Below are positions 37,093-46,933 of a stretch of 64,000 bases of DNA, piece by piece. Location: contig NW_024104365.1 in assembly GCF_003945595.2 (NCBI RefSeq), positions 5,551,049 to 5,615,048 of the forward strand, given 5' to 3'. Each line of letters begins with the position of its first letter. Within the stretch, counting starts at the first letter, position 1. This DNA is from Pipra filicauda. Taxonomy: Eukaryota; Chordata; Aves; Passeriformes; Pipridae. The notes under the pieces are model-generated. The model was not told the origin of the DNA. It ran no database searches and was given only the letters and a program-made list of their open reading frames with translations. Made by a program: the position numbers and the translations under genes.

Positions 37093-38352
37093 CTATCCAC
37101 ATTTGTTGCAGGCGCGCTGGTGGCTCATGAGGCCAATACGTGACAGACATATCCGATTGCAAAAGGCACAGCAGAAAGACTCCTTAGATGGTATATTCTG
37201 TAAGACACGGTTCTTTCTGCGTTGCCTTTTCTCCTCAAGGGTGATCCTGTGTGCGTTCTCAAAGGAGACAGCTGCGTTATAGATGGTGTGTCTCCAGGCC
37301 TCCCGATTGGAGGCCAGAGTAGACCAGTTATGATGATCAATATGGCCGAGGCTGAGATGTTGTTTCAGGGAGTCCTTGTATCTTTTCTTTGGGGCTCCTC
37401 TCATGCGGCAGCCAGTGGCAAGTTCACCATAGAGCAAGATCTTAGGAAGGCGGTGGTCCTTCATCCTGGAGACGTGCCCTGCCCATCGCAGCTGTGTTCT
37501 CAGTAACATGGCCTCAGTACTTGTGACTGCTGCTTGCTCTAGAACAGATGTATTGGTCACATAATCTGACCAGTAGATGTTTAGGATTGTTCGGAGGCAG
37601 CGTTGATGGAAGCGTTCTAGGAGATGCAGGTGGTGGCGGTAGATGACCACCTTGTATGATTCAGAACCATACAAGAGAGTAGACAACACTATGGCTCTGT
37701 AAACACTGATCTTGGTACTTTTCTTCAAGTGTTTATTACGCCATACTCTTTTGTGGAGTTTTCCAAAAGCACTGTTGTGGAGTTTTCCAAAAGCACTGTA
37801 TGCCTTTGCTGACCTGTTGTCTATCTCTCCGTCGATCTTACCATCCGAGGAGATGAGGCTACCGAGGTAATTAAACTGCTGGACTGATTTGAGCTCTGAT
37901 TGGCCAATGGTGATGTGGGGATGATGGGGGACTTCCTGAGGTGCAGGTTGATGGAGGACCTCTGTCTTCTTTAAGCTGACTTCCAGCCCAAAGAGCTCAG
38001 CAGCATCTGCAAAGCAGGATGTTAAACGCTGCAGGGCTGCTTCTGTGTGAGCAACAAGGGCAGCGTCATCAGCATAAAGCAGCTCCCGGACAAGATGGTT
38101 TAAGGTCTTGGTGTGGGCCTTCAGTCGCCTTAGATTGAATAGGCTTCCATCAGTACGGTATCGAATGTAGATACCGTCCTGATCATCGAGGTCTGCTGTG
38201 GCCCTTTGGAGCATCATGCTAAAGAAGACGGTGAATAGGGTAGGAGCGAGAACGCAGCCTTGTTTCACACCATTCTTAATTAAAAAGGGCTCAGAAAGTG
38301 TGCTGCCATATCTGACTTGGCCGTGCTGATCCTCATGGAGTGAGGTGATCAT
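37093..38352 (-). pseudogene. RTE reverse transcriptase, palm to C-terminus
   Basis: 419 residues. The YADD catalytic box (LYADDAALVAH) lies near residue 93, and the VLAPTLF segment before it near residue 35. The C-terminal part holds LRWAGHVSRM and a final C-x2-C-x12-H-x3-C motif. An in-frame 8-residue duplication (NSAFGKLH) comes from a 24-bp tandem repeat at 37,751-37,798. The frame is separated from the upstream fingers part by a frameshift and a TAA at a probable Gln codon. Confidence 0.9.
37751..37798. repeat. 24-bp perfect tandem duplication in the RTE ORF
   Basis: Two identical 24-bp units starting TTGTGGAGTTTTCC. The truncated RTE copy at 10.5 kb has one unit only, so the duplication is specific to this copy or its source. 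Confidence 0.92.
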
Positions 38353-38447
38353 TTTAAGGAACTTGGGGGGACAACCTAAACATTACAAAATCTGCCACAG
38401 ACCTTTTCTGCTCACAGTATCAAAAGCCTTGGTGAGGTCAACAAAGG

Positions 38448-39278
38448 TTAGAGACCTTTGTTCTGTTCCCTACACTTCTCTTGCAATTGTCTGAGAACAA
38501 ACACCATGTCTGTGGTACTTCTGTTGGCTCTGAAGCCACACTGACTTTCAGGTAGGATTCCTTCTGCTATAGTGGGTATTAGTCTGTTCAAGAGTATTCT
38601 TGCCAGGATTTTACCAGCAATGGAGAGTAGAGTAATACCACGGTAGTTTGAGCAGTCTGATTTAATACCTTTCTTCTTGTACAAAGTGATGATGACTGCA
38701 TCACGAAGGTCTGATGGTAGTTCACCGAGCTCCCAACAGCGCACCACAGACTCGTGAAATTTGGTATGGAGTGCAAGGCCCCCATATTTCCAGACTTCGG
38801 GTGGAATTCCATCAACCCCAGATGCCTTGCCGATTTTCACCTGCTGCATGGCCTTGAGGGTTTCTCCTAAAGTGGGGGCAGTATCCAGTTCATATTTTAC
38901 TGGTTGTTGTGTGATGGACTGAATTGCTGAGTCTTGAACTACACGGCTAGTACTGAAAAGAGTCTGAAAATGTTCAGACCATCGATTCAGAATGAAGGTT
39001 TTATCTGTTAGAAGCGTTTGACCATCAGCGCTGAGTAGAGGGCTTTGTACCTGGTATGTAGGCCTGTATGCTGTTTTCAAGGCCTCAGAGAAACCTTTGT
39101 GATCACCTGTATCTGTGCATAATTGAGTTTTTTCAGCTAGATCGATCCACCATTTGTTCTGGATGTCACGGGGTTTCTGTTGGAGCTTGCTGCATGTGAG
39201 ACGAAAGGCTGCTTTTCTTGTGTGGCAGGATGGCAGTGCAAGGTGTGCTTGGTGGGCGGTTCTCTTCTTCCTCAACAA
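38448..39278 (-). pseudogene. RTE reverse transcriptase, N-terminal part
   Basis: 276 residues covering the linker after the endonuclease and the RT fingers: KIGKASGVDGIPPEVWKYGG, DAVIITLYKKKG, NYRGITLLSIAGKILARILL and QCGFRANRSTTDMVF, all typical of non-LTR retrotransposon RT. It continues the frame broken near 39,290, where one A seems lost from a run, and ends at a frameshift near 38,440. Confidence 0.9.
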
Positions 39279-40288
39279 GTCCTGGATTTCTTGATTGTTT
39301 CGTCAAACCAGTCCTTGTTCTTCTTGAGGGAGAACCCTAAGGATTCTTCGGAGGATTGCAGGATGCTGTTTTTAATATGGTGCCAAATTGTTTCAGGAGA
39401 GGAATCTGCAGAATCTGTGGAATGGTTTTCAAGCCTAGTTTGAAGGTTTGCCTGGAATCTGTCTCTTACTGTGGCTGATTGGAGATTGTTAACTTGGAGT
39501 CTTCTTGAGATATTGCCGCTTTTAGGTTTGAATTTAAGATTGAAGTTGAGTTTACAGCGCACAAGCCGATGGTCTGTTTGGCATTCTGCGCTGGGCATCA
39601 CGCGGGTGTGGTGGACATCGCGGACATCTCTCTGTCGCACCAGGACATAATCGATGAGGTGCCAATGCTTAGATCTGGGGTGCATCCAGGTTGTCTTCAG
39701 ACTATCTTTCTGCTGAAAGATAGTATTAGTGATGGTGAGCTGTTGCTCTGCACAGAATTCTAGCAGAAGTCGACCATTATCTTTGCAGTTTCCAACACCA
39801 TGCTTGCCTAATATTCCTTTCCAGACTTCAAAATTTTTACCTACTCTGGCGTTGAAATCACCAAGGATAATGATTTTATCATTTGCAGGCACCTTTTGGG
39901 TAAGGCAGCGCAGGTCAGCGTAAAATTTATCTTTTTCAGCAGGGTCAGCTTGGAGGGTTGGGGCGTATATACTAAAGACGACAAGGTGTTGTTTGTTGTG
40001 GAGTGGAAGGCGTAGGGAGATAATGCAGTCAGAGTGACCTGTCGGCAGATTTTCGAGTTTGGGAAGAATGGAGTTTTTGATCATGAAGCCGACACCTGAG
40101 AGATGTTTTTCGGTTCTGGGCTTACCTGACCAAAAGAGTGTGTAACCGGCACCATGTTCTCTGAGGCTGCCTTCTTCATGAAGGCGAACTTCACTGAGAG
40201 CAGCAATGTCGATGCTGAGATGAGCCAGTTCATGGGCAATTAGGGCGGAACGTCGCTCAGGACATCCACTATCCACAGAATCGAGCAT
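39272..40288 (-). pseudogene. RTE endonuclease domain
   Basis: 338 residues of an exonuclease/endonuclease/phosphatase-fold domain that nicks target DNA. Motifs seen: LSEVRLHEEG (catalytic Glu), GDFNARVG (Asp/Asn pair), HLIDYVLVRQRD, and TDHRLVRCKL (terminal Asp-His). The frame is open upstream of the Met, including LACWNIRTM, so the true start may lie further 5'. The ORF ends in a frameshift after DWFDE. Confidence 0.9.
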
Positions 40289-40800
40289 GGTTCTGATGTT
40301 CCAACATGCTAGAGTTAATTTAGGTACACCTTTGGAGGCAGGTGCATGCCTTTGTCTTTTGATCTTTGTGCAACCACATTGGAAGAATGTGGTCTGTGGT
40401 TAACCAACCGGGTGAAAGTGGAGATGAGCTTTGTTTAGGCCACCTTTTCTAGGCCCCTCTCTGAGTGGAGCAAGCAGTGCTGTCCTTGAAAAGGCTGCTT
40501 GGTCGTTCAGGGTGCTGCCCCAAGAGACTGTCATCTCCAGTCAGTCTCAAATGACCAATATCCTGAACCGCCTGCATGCAGGGTTGGGTCTGCGGCTGCC
40601 AGTGCACCTTTCACCTGCCGTTTCAACCCTCGCCCGTCACTATAGGACTTTTTGCATGTGGGTAAAGCCTTCAAGCCTGCGCAGTGGATTTTTTAGGTGA
40701 GATGCAGTATGCGGGGAACTGAACCCACCCTTTAATCCTGAGGTTCATCTGCCAGGGCCGAGCAAGCTTGGACGGTGGCAGTGAGGTCCCCAGGACATAG

Positions 40801-40934
40801 GTTTGATTAGAGTGACCTTCTCTTAGATGGATGGCCTTACAGGGCTAAGCGAGCTCCATCTGCCCAGGTTTGGGATCAGAGTTGACCTTCTCCTAGGATG
40901 ACTGCCAGAAGGCTAACGAGCTCATCCTGCCCAA
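40801..40934 (-). repeat. Two 67-bp imperfect tandem units in the RTE 5' region
   Basis: Units 40,801-40,867 and 40,868-40,934 share GTTTG, GACCTTCTC, GGCTAA and GAGCTC at matching positions. Such 5' monomers may carry promoter activity in LINEs; that is inference. Confidence 0.75.
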
Positions 40935-41045
40935 GAATGTATTAAATCTGGTCCTACGTATTTGACCTGTCTGGCATGGGTGACCCTACCAGAGGCATAT
41001 ACCATATAGCTCGCAACCACAAAGGGGTACACAGACTACGTTCCT

Positions 41046-42518
41046 GTTAGAATGATTTGGGCAAGTCTTTCATTTCCTACTTTATTATCACCTATCTATA
41101 AACAAATCTGAGGGAGATACCCAGGAACAACCCTTTGTTCTGTCCACCATTTCAGGATGTAACAGAGCAAAGCAACTATATCCAGAACATGCTGAGCCTG
41201 GGCAGTAGCCACAGGTGAACAACAACAAAAAAAAAAACAAACCAAACCAAACAAAAAAAAACCAACACAGAAAGACAAAGAAGGCAATCATTCTGACCCC
41301 AGTACCCATCCAAGGCAGGGGTGCCTTTCATGGCCCCAGCCTGGCCAGGACCCCCATTATTTTAAAAGAACCCACTGTCCACCCTGACCTTATCCTTCCT
41401 CCACTGTGTTTCCACATATCTTCAGGCACACTGCTCACCTGCGACATTTCACACAGGATTGTCCTGCTCTCCCTCCTGCCCCTCGGCACGCTCAACACCC
41501 TACCCTAATCCTCCCCATCCCCCCTCCACCTCCCCTACACCCCCCAAACCTTGAACAGCAAACCTCTGTGTGCTCCGAAGCTTCCCTCTCCTCTTTCATG
41601 GGGTGCAGTACCTGCCGGCAAGGCTCCCCTTCTCTTTCCTTTCTTCTGCCATGGCCGTACCTGAGGGCTCAACCACGGAGCGCACGCGGCGCGGGAGAGC
41701 CCCCGGCAGCCGAGGCTTCCGGCCGCATGGGACTGGAAGCCCCCTGCAGCCGCGGGCTCCCACTGCAACACTGTATTTATTTCAAAAGAGCCGAACTTCG
41801 GCTAAACCTCTTCTCTGAGTCTGCCATACAAAGGCCATATATGTATAGACAGCTTACATAACTTCTGCCTTTTTAAAGATGTGTTAGGGCCAGCCAAATG
41901 CCTCCAGTGTCACAAAACCGAAGCCAGAGGAGACCCCTTACGGATTTCTTCCTCTCTAGATTGTATGCAGCCCATTATGACAAACAGGCAAGGAAAAACT
42001 TAACAGCACTGGGATAAGAATTCACAGCCTCAGGAACACTGTACAAAGCTCTTTCCCAGAGCGCCACCAACAGCTTCACATAAGAACAACCTATTTTACC
42101 ACACAGGGAGGCGTCCCTCCCCTCATGGCTGTACCTGGCCAGCATGAAACACAAAACTCCTGAGCTTCTCTCTGCCCTGCCTTTACTGAAGCCTTAAGGA
42201 CAGTCCAACTGCCCTTCCCGGCAAAATCCTTTCACCCACAGACTGGGAAAACACTGACTTCTTGCAACTTCTGGGCCCAAGTCTAAGTTCCCTTCCCAGT
42301 CCCACCATATTCCCAATTTCCGGGAAAAACTCCCCTTTATAATTGCTAGCAAAATTACCCAAAGTGACTGCTTTCTTTATCTCACCAAGATCACTGCAGG
42401 GAATTCTTCAAAATATGCCAGCCAAAGAAGAATTTCCTGCAGGATGAAATTTCCCAATCAGGAGATCCAGGTGTTCTAGAGTGCTGGATTCCAATTTCCA
42501 CCGTTTGGTGAGCCAGAC
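41046..42518 (-). other. ERV-B 5' leader and start of gag-like region
   Basis: Sequence between the RTE 5' end and the 5' LTR. It has an A/C-rich simple stretch (41,222-41,275) and short minus-strand frames without recognisable domains. Directly left of the LTR, after a 3-base gap, the minus strand reads TGGCTCACCAAACGGTGG, in the place of a primer binding site. I could not match it well to a tRNA; tRNA-Asp is the nearest I can recall, with several mismatches. Confidence 0.5.
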
Positions 42519-43107
42519 TGTTGCCTAAAGACACTACTGAAAAAGAAACTCCAGGCCAAATTAGGGTATAAGATAAGATAAGAAAGCAGAAAGCTTTAAT
42601 GAGCCACCAGGCTCCAGGAATACATCCGTTGCGTGCACCATGTTCAGGGGGTTCCACAATTTAAGGTGTTAACCCATCCAATCCAGGTCTGTCCGCCCCC
42701 TGGTTCTGCCCCCTTCTGCCCCTCTGGCACACCCCTCCAGTAATTGAGGCAGGGGCCTCTGGGACCCCCTCTTCCTCATCCTCCTCCTCGTCACAGCACG
42801 TCCAGTCCTTGGAGCTCCTCCAAAGTTCTGGGTTTGAAGGTCGCTGTGCCTGTGCGGTATCTTGTTGTCCAGGCCAGGGTGCAGATGGTCTTAAACAGCA
42901 TGAAGGCCTAAGGGAAGTCTTGAGGGAAGTCTAAACAAACTAACGGAATTAACGGAATTGATGTGGGAAGGGGAGCAGTGTTGGGAAGATGTATAAACTA
43001 CTGTGCTAAAGGGTGAGGGATAATACAGCTACTTTAAAATCTACATTCACTACATAACTACTTCTAAAGCCTATAAAAATTAAAAAGTCAAAAACTCCAT
43101 GGCAACA
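42519..43107 (-). repeat. ERV-B 5' LTR (right)
   Basis: 589 bp with ends TGTTGCC and GGCAACA, pairing with 32,330-32,892. It contains the insertion GCGTGCACCATG that the left LTR lacks. Confidence 0.92.
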
Positions 43108-44761
43108 AGCCCCAGCTTTTGCATGCTCCTGAATGTACCACCTCATTTTTACTACTGTCTGTCCTTGTGCACTACCGATTTTATTGGTTGCTGTAGGTCC
43201 TAGAGCTCAGGATACAACTGGAGATAGAGTCCTATTACCTCGTGTCCTGCTGTCCAATCCTCTGTGTCTAGCAGTCCCCAATACACAGCTACTAACTGTT
43301 TTTCAAAGGGAGTGTGCTTTTCCTCTGCTCCCCGAAATCGTTGGGACAAAAATTCAAGTGGCCTGCATTGCCCATCTTGTAGTTACCATAAACTCCGTAG
43401 AGCAACATCTTGTTCTACTGACACCTGTAATTCAATGGGTCCTGCCTAAATGGGGTGTAGTTCCATGTGCTCTTGTATCAGATTTTTGGCTCCCTCAAAC
43501 GCTACCTGTTGCTCACTGCCCCATTCAAACACAGCTTTTTTCCTTGTCACTGTGTGCAATGGTTTTAATAAAATGACTAACCCTGGCAGGTACGACAGTC
43601 AAAACCCAACAGCTCCTAGAAATCGCTACATTTCTCATTTAGTTGTGGGTGTTGGCCATTCCTTTATGACCTGCCTTGTCTGCTCTGGTACTTCTTGTTT
43701 CCCAGCATGCCAGTTATCCCTAGATATTTTACACTCATAACTGGCCCCTGTATCTTTTTAGGGTTGACAGCCCACCCATCTTTTTTCAGTATGTCTACTA
43801 CTTTCTCGAGAGCATCACCTGGCTCTTGCTCTGTATTGCCATGGATTATTATGTCGTCTACATACTGTACTGTCTGGACTGAGGGGTTCAGATTTGGAAG
43901 CTGCTTCAGGGTTTGATGTATAGCCTGGTGACAATAGGTTGGACTGTGTTTATACCCTTGCGGGAGCCTTGTGAATTTATATTGAATACCCTTCCAGGTA
44001 AAGGCAAATTGATCCTGTGCTGCCTGTGGTATGGGAATGGTAAAAAAGACTTTAGCTACATCTGTTACTGCATACCAATCACCTGGGTGGTTTTGGATTT
44101 CATGAACTAAATCTGTAACAGTAGGTACAGCAGCTGTAATTGGTGGAGTAGCTTTATTAACACCCCTATAATCTACGATCATTTGCCATGACCCATCTGA
44201 TTTTTTCACGGGCCATATGTGGGAGTTAAATGGGGAATGAGTGTACCTCACTACTTGTGCCTCAAGTAGTTCTTGGACTGTTGTTTGAATTTCCTCGTCT
44301 CCACCTGGAATCTTATACTGTTTAAGGTTGGCAATTTGCGTACAAATAGGAATGTTTGCCTCTTCCTGTATCTTTCCTACTTGCATGGCTTGTATGCGCC
44401 ACTGCGTGGACCCAAATGACCACAGGGTGTTGTCAATCCATAAGTCCATTCCTCTAATAAGATCAATCCCTATTATATATTCAAATATTTTTACTACCAT
44501 TACTCTGTAAGGTTTTGGTGGATTGTCTGCTATTTGTAGTGTTATTTCAAGCATACACCCCTGAACTGCCTGTTCTCCAAGGCCCCATACAGGTGCTGGG
44601 TCCCCCTTATGTTTGTCAGGATTGCCATGAATAATAGTGATCTCTGCCATAATATTAACTAATGCTAGCACAGTTTGCTTGTTCTTAGTGGACCAATGTA
44701 TTGTACAAGTGGTAAAAGATCGTTGATCCTTACGAACACAGCAAGCATTGGGGGACTGCAC
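43108..44761 (-). pseudogene. ERV-A pol: protease and reverse transcriptase
   Basis: A minus-strand frame (43,664-44,761, 365 residues) opens with a protease-like part, ALVNIMAEITIIHG and IIGIDLIRGMDL. The catalytic Asp-Thr-Gly expected before AEITII is Asn-Ile-Met, so the protease is dead. RT follows: WPVKKSDGSWQMIVDYRGVN, DVAKVFFTIPI, FTRLPQGYKHSPTYCHQAI, YVDDIIIHG and KIQGPVMSVKYLGI. The KIQGP stretch is typical of ERVL. After about 43,670 the frame is lost, but connection-domain sequence (LLDTEDWTAGHEV) continues to 43,108, where ERV-B interrupts it. Confidence 0.9.
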
Positions 44762-45031
44762 TAGGGCTTGGCCACATCCCTATTCAAGTTTATGGTTCCC
44801 CTCGTCCGGAGGAGCATTAGCCTTTGCTGCCTCAAACCCTGAAAGTACTGGATCTGTGTTAAGGAACCAATCGACTGTCTTCTGCATCTCAACCCAGAGA
44901 TATATCTGTTCTTGTTTTGTTGCTCTTCTAATTTGGTGCTGTCAGGCTAACCTCCGTAAGGCTTCTGTTGACTGCCCAACAATATCTTTTTTTGGAACTC
45001 CTTTTTTAAGTAAATCTGGAAATAACTTAGT

Positions 45032-46369
45032 TCATTCCCCTTTTTCTCTTTTCCCTCCTCTCCGGTTTTCATTATTGTCTCGTTTATTCCCATGATTGGC
45101 TGCTTTGTCTGTGTGTGAGAGACCTGGAAGGTCACCGAGTTGCTGCAACCTCTCTACAGTCTCTTCTGTGGGCACCCCTGGGTTAGACACCAACAGCGGA
45201 ATAATATATGGTTTCCAGGGTAAAGGACAGCCTTCTAATAATTTGTTTCGCATGACTGAGGTTAAAGGCTGTTGCATGTAAAGTTCGGGGCTCTGCAATT
45301 CAATAGCAAATTTCATCGCTTCCCCTTTCCTGATTGCTTGATGAAGAGTTACCCAGGATGAATTTTCATCCTGCCATGATCCATCATTAGTAAAACGGTC
45401 ACTAAGACCTTCATCAGTGACTGAAACTAAAGTTTTACTAACTCCTGGTGTTTGTTTTAAACGCCGAAGACCATTTTGTACATATGCATCATTAGTTAAC
45501 CCTAAAAACTTCATGTCATCAACATTGTCTGCTATCACAGAGTCAGCCCTGTGCTCCGTTAATCGAACCATCCACATTTGTGCTCGTTCCCCAGGTTGCT
45601 GAGAATATTTAGATAAAAGATTGTTAATGTCTTCTGGGGAGAAATCAACAATCTCATCCTGTCTCACTTGTTTACCCTGACTATCCACCACTGCCTTCCG
45701 CCGTACAACAGGAGCTGCCCTTACTTCCTGTGTCAACTCATCTGTTCTTGATGGCTTCCCTGAATTTTCTATAGAATCATCCTCATCAGAGTCATCACTA
45801 CTACTCCATATATTACCATCCCACTTCTCTGGGTTCCAATCAGGGGAAGTGACTACAGCACGCACCCGTGGCCCCCAATCACTTTGTTCTATTTTCCTTT
45901 GCCTGCACTGAATAGTTCTTCCAACATATTTTTCAGCTAAAGTAACACATTTATCTTCTACCCTGTTCTTTTTAGTTTGAAGGTCAAGTAAAGCCTGGCA
46001 TTGTACCAGTTGAGTGGCTCTTACAGCATTCAGCTGCTCCTGCAGTTTGTTGTTCTTTTCTAATTCCTTTTGCAAGTTTTCTACAGTTAACTTACATGCA
46101 GCAAGCAGCGCACCCCCCATATGTCCAGCATGTTCCAAACAAATGCTTGATTTAGTAGTAGGGATTTGTGTAAGCTGTTCCCAATATTGCAATACCTCCA
46201 TAGGGGTCTGCTGTCCCCAGTATTCAGAGGGAATCTTTGTACATGTTTCCCATTTATTCCATAAGGTATTCCATGACTCCTGCCCCCATTCTGCTAATTC
46301 ACAGGGAGGAGCAGTGGTTTTCTTGGGTTTATTGCCACCTGCGGCCAACCCTCCTAACCACTTCTTCAT
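45032..46369 (-). CDS. ERV-A gag-like protein, intact frame
   Basis: 445 residues from an ATG about 540 bp downstream of the primer site to a stop. Residues about 110-165 (TVENLQKELEKNNKLQEQL and on) should form a coiled coil. An acidic stretch SSSDDSDEDDS lies near residue 215. The C-terminus is basic (NRRGGKREKGE). No CCHC zinc knuckle is present; the basic tail may do the RNA binding. The second half (QPGERAQMWMVRL, LPWKPYIIPLL) has the look of a capsid domain. It is the only long intact frame in the provirus. Whether it is expressed is unknown. Confidence 0.75.
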   Translation of the reverse strand: MKKWLGGLAAGGNKPKKTTAPPCELAEWGQESWNTLWNKWETCTKIPSEYWGQQTPMEVLQYWEQLTQIPTTKSSICLEHAGHMGGALLAACKLTVENLQKELEKNNKLQEQLNAVRATQLVQCQALLDLQTKKNRVEDKCVTLAEKYVGRTIQCRQRKIEQSDWGPRVRAVVTSPDWNPEKWDGNIWSSSDDSDEDDSIENSGKPSRTDELTQEVRAAPVVRRKAVVDSQGKQVRQDEIVDFSPEDINNLLSKYSQQPGERAQMWMVRLTEHRADSVIADNVDDMKFLGLTNDAYVQNGLRRLKQTPGVSKTLVSVTDEGLSDRFTNDGSWQDENSSWVTLHQAIRKGEAMKFAIELQSPELYMQQPLTSVMRNKLLEGCPLPWKPYIIPLLVSNPGVPTEETVERLQQLGDLPGLSHTDKAANHGNKRDNNENRRGGKREKGE

Positions 46370-46910
46370 TTTAATCTACTGAACGTAGTTTCAGGCTGAA
46401 CACAACAGCACACACCAATCCACAAAATGTGGCCCTTACACCACAAATGAATCTAACCACACATACACATCAAATCTAAAGTCTGTGTATATACCAACCA
46501 CAGAATACACACTCTACAATAGCTCTAAATGGATCCTCAAAAAGACATAAACCAACAATAATTGCTCAGAAGTACTTCCCATATAGTAACTTAATCAACA
46601 AAAACTGGTTCAAAACAGGCAAAAAAACAAACAAAACATATAAAACACAGACATCAGCACCTTCGGCACCCCCCCCCCCCACAGGGTTAATTGAACTCTA
46701 TGTTTCACACCCCATATAGGGACACGGCTTCACAGGCTATGCTCTCCACCTGAGAGTCTCCCTTCTCACACAACTCATTCGAGGACGCAGCTCTACAGGC
46801 TGTGCACTCCACCTGAAGATCTCCCCACCACTCATGCAGGGACACAGCTTCATTGGCTAAGCATTCCACCAGCGAATTTCCCTATACAGTACTGCTTTAT
46901 TCCACCATGT
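46370..46910 (-). other. ERV-A 5' leader
   Basis: Untranslated leader between primer binding site and gag. It has a C run near 46,670-46,680 and two or three similar segments containing CCACCTGA, near 46,750, 46,810 and 46,867. No gene. Confidence 0.65.
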
Positions 46911-46928
46911 ATCCTGCCAACTACGCCA
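46911..46928 (-). promoter_or_regulatory. ERV-A primer binding site, tRNA-Ser type
   Basis: The minus strand reads TGGCGTAGTTGGCAGGAT five bases after the LTR end. It matches the complement of the 3' end of vertebrate tRNA-Ser at 17 of 18 positions (from memory of the tRNA sequence). A serine primer is known for class III HERV-S. Confidence 0.8.
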
Positions 46929-46933
46929 ATTTA

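Larger units (their letters stand above)
37055..41045 (-). mobile_element. Near-complete RTE-clade LINE (AviRTE-like), antisense
   Basis: About 4.0 kb. From its 5' end (right): a 5' region with a 67-bp tandem repeat, an apurinic-like endonuclease, RT with a YADD box, a C-terminal domain ending in a Cys/His finger, the 3' hairpin, and a very short ATGA tail at 37,055. The ORF is split by frameshifts near 39,290 and 38,430 and by a stop near 38,380, so it is dead but little decayed. It was inserted into the gag-like region of ERV-B. The exact 5' border and target duplication could not be settled. AviRTE is known from several bird orders and from filarial nematodes; the assignment is by clade features. 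Confidence 0.88.
32330..43107 (-). mobile_element. ERV-B: second provirus nested in ERV-A pol, antisense
   Basis: Two LTRs with the same inverted termini (TGTTGCC ... GGCAACA) border the insertion. On the minus strand a polypurine tract (AAAGGGGGGACT) abuts the left LTR, which fixes the orientation. Inside are a GC-rich gag-like region with a mutated zinc knuckle and a short env-leader-like frame. No pol could be found. Two RTE LINE copies sit inside. Only AGC is shared by the immediate flanks, short for a target duplication, so one flank may have changed. Confidence 0.87.

Noticed and set aside
42501..42515. tRNA-Asp primer binding site for ERV-B
   Set aside because: Only about 11 of 18 positions agree with what I recall of tRNA-Asp. 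The primer is left open.
43133..43576. Plus-strand 147-codon frame in ERV-A
   Set aside because: Antisense shadow of the pol connection domain.
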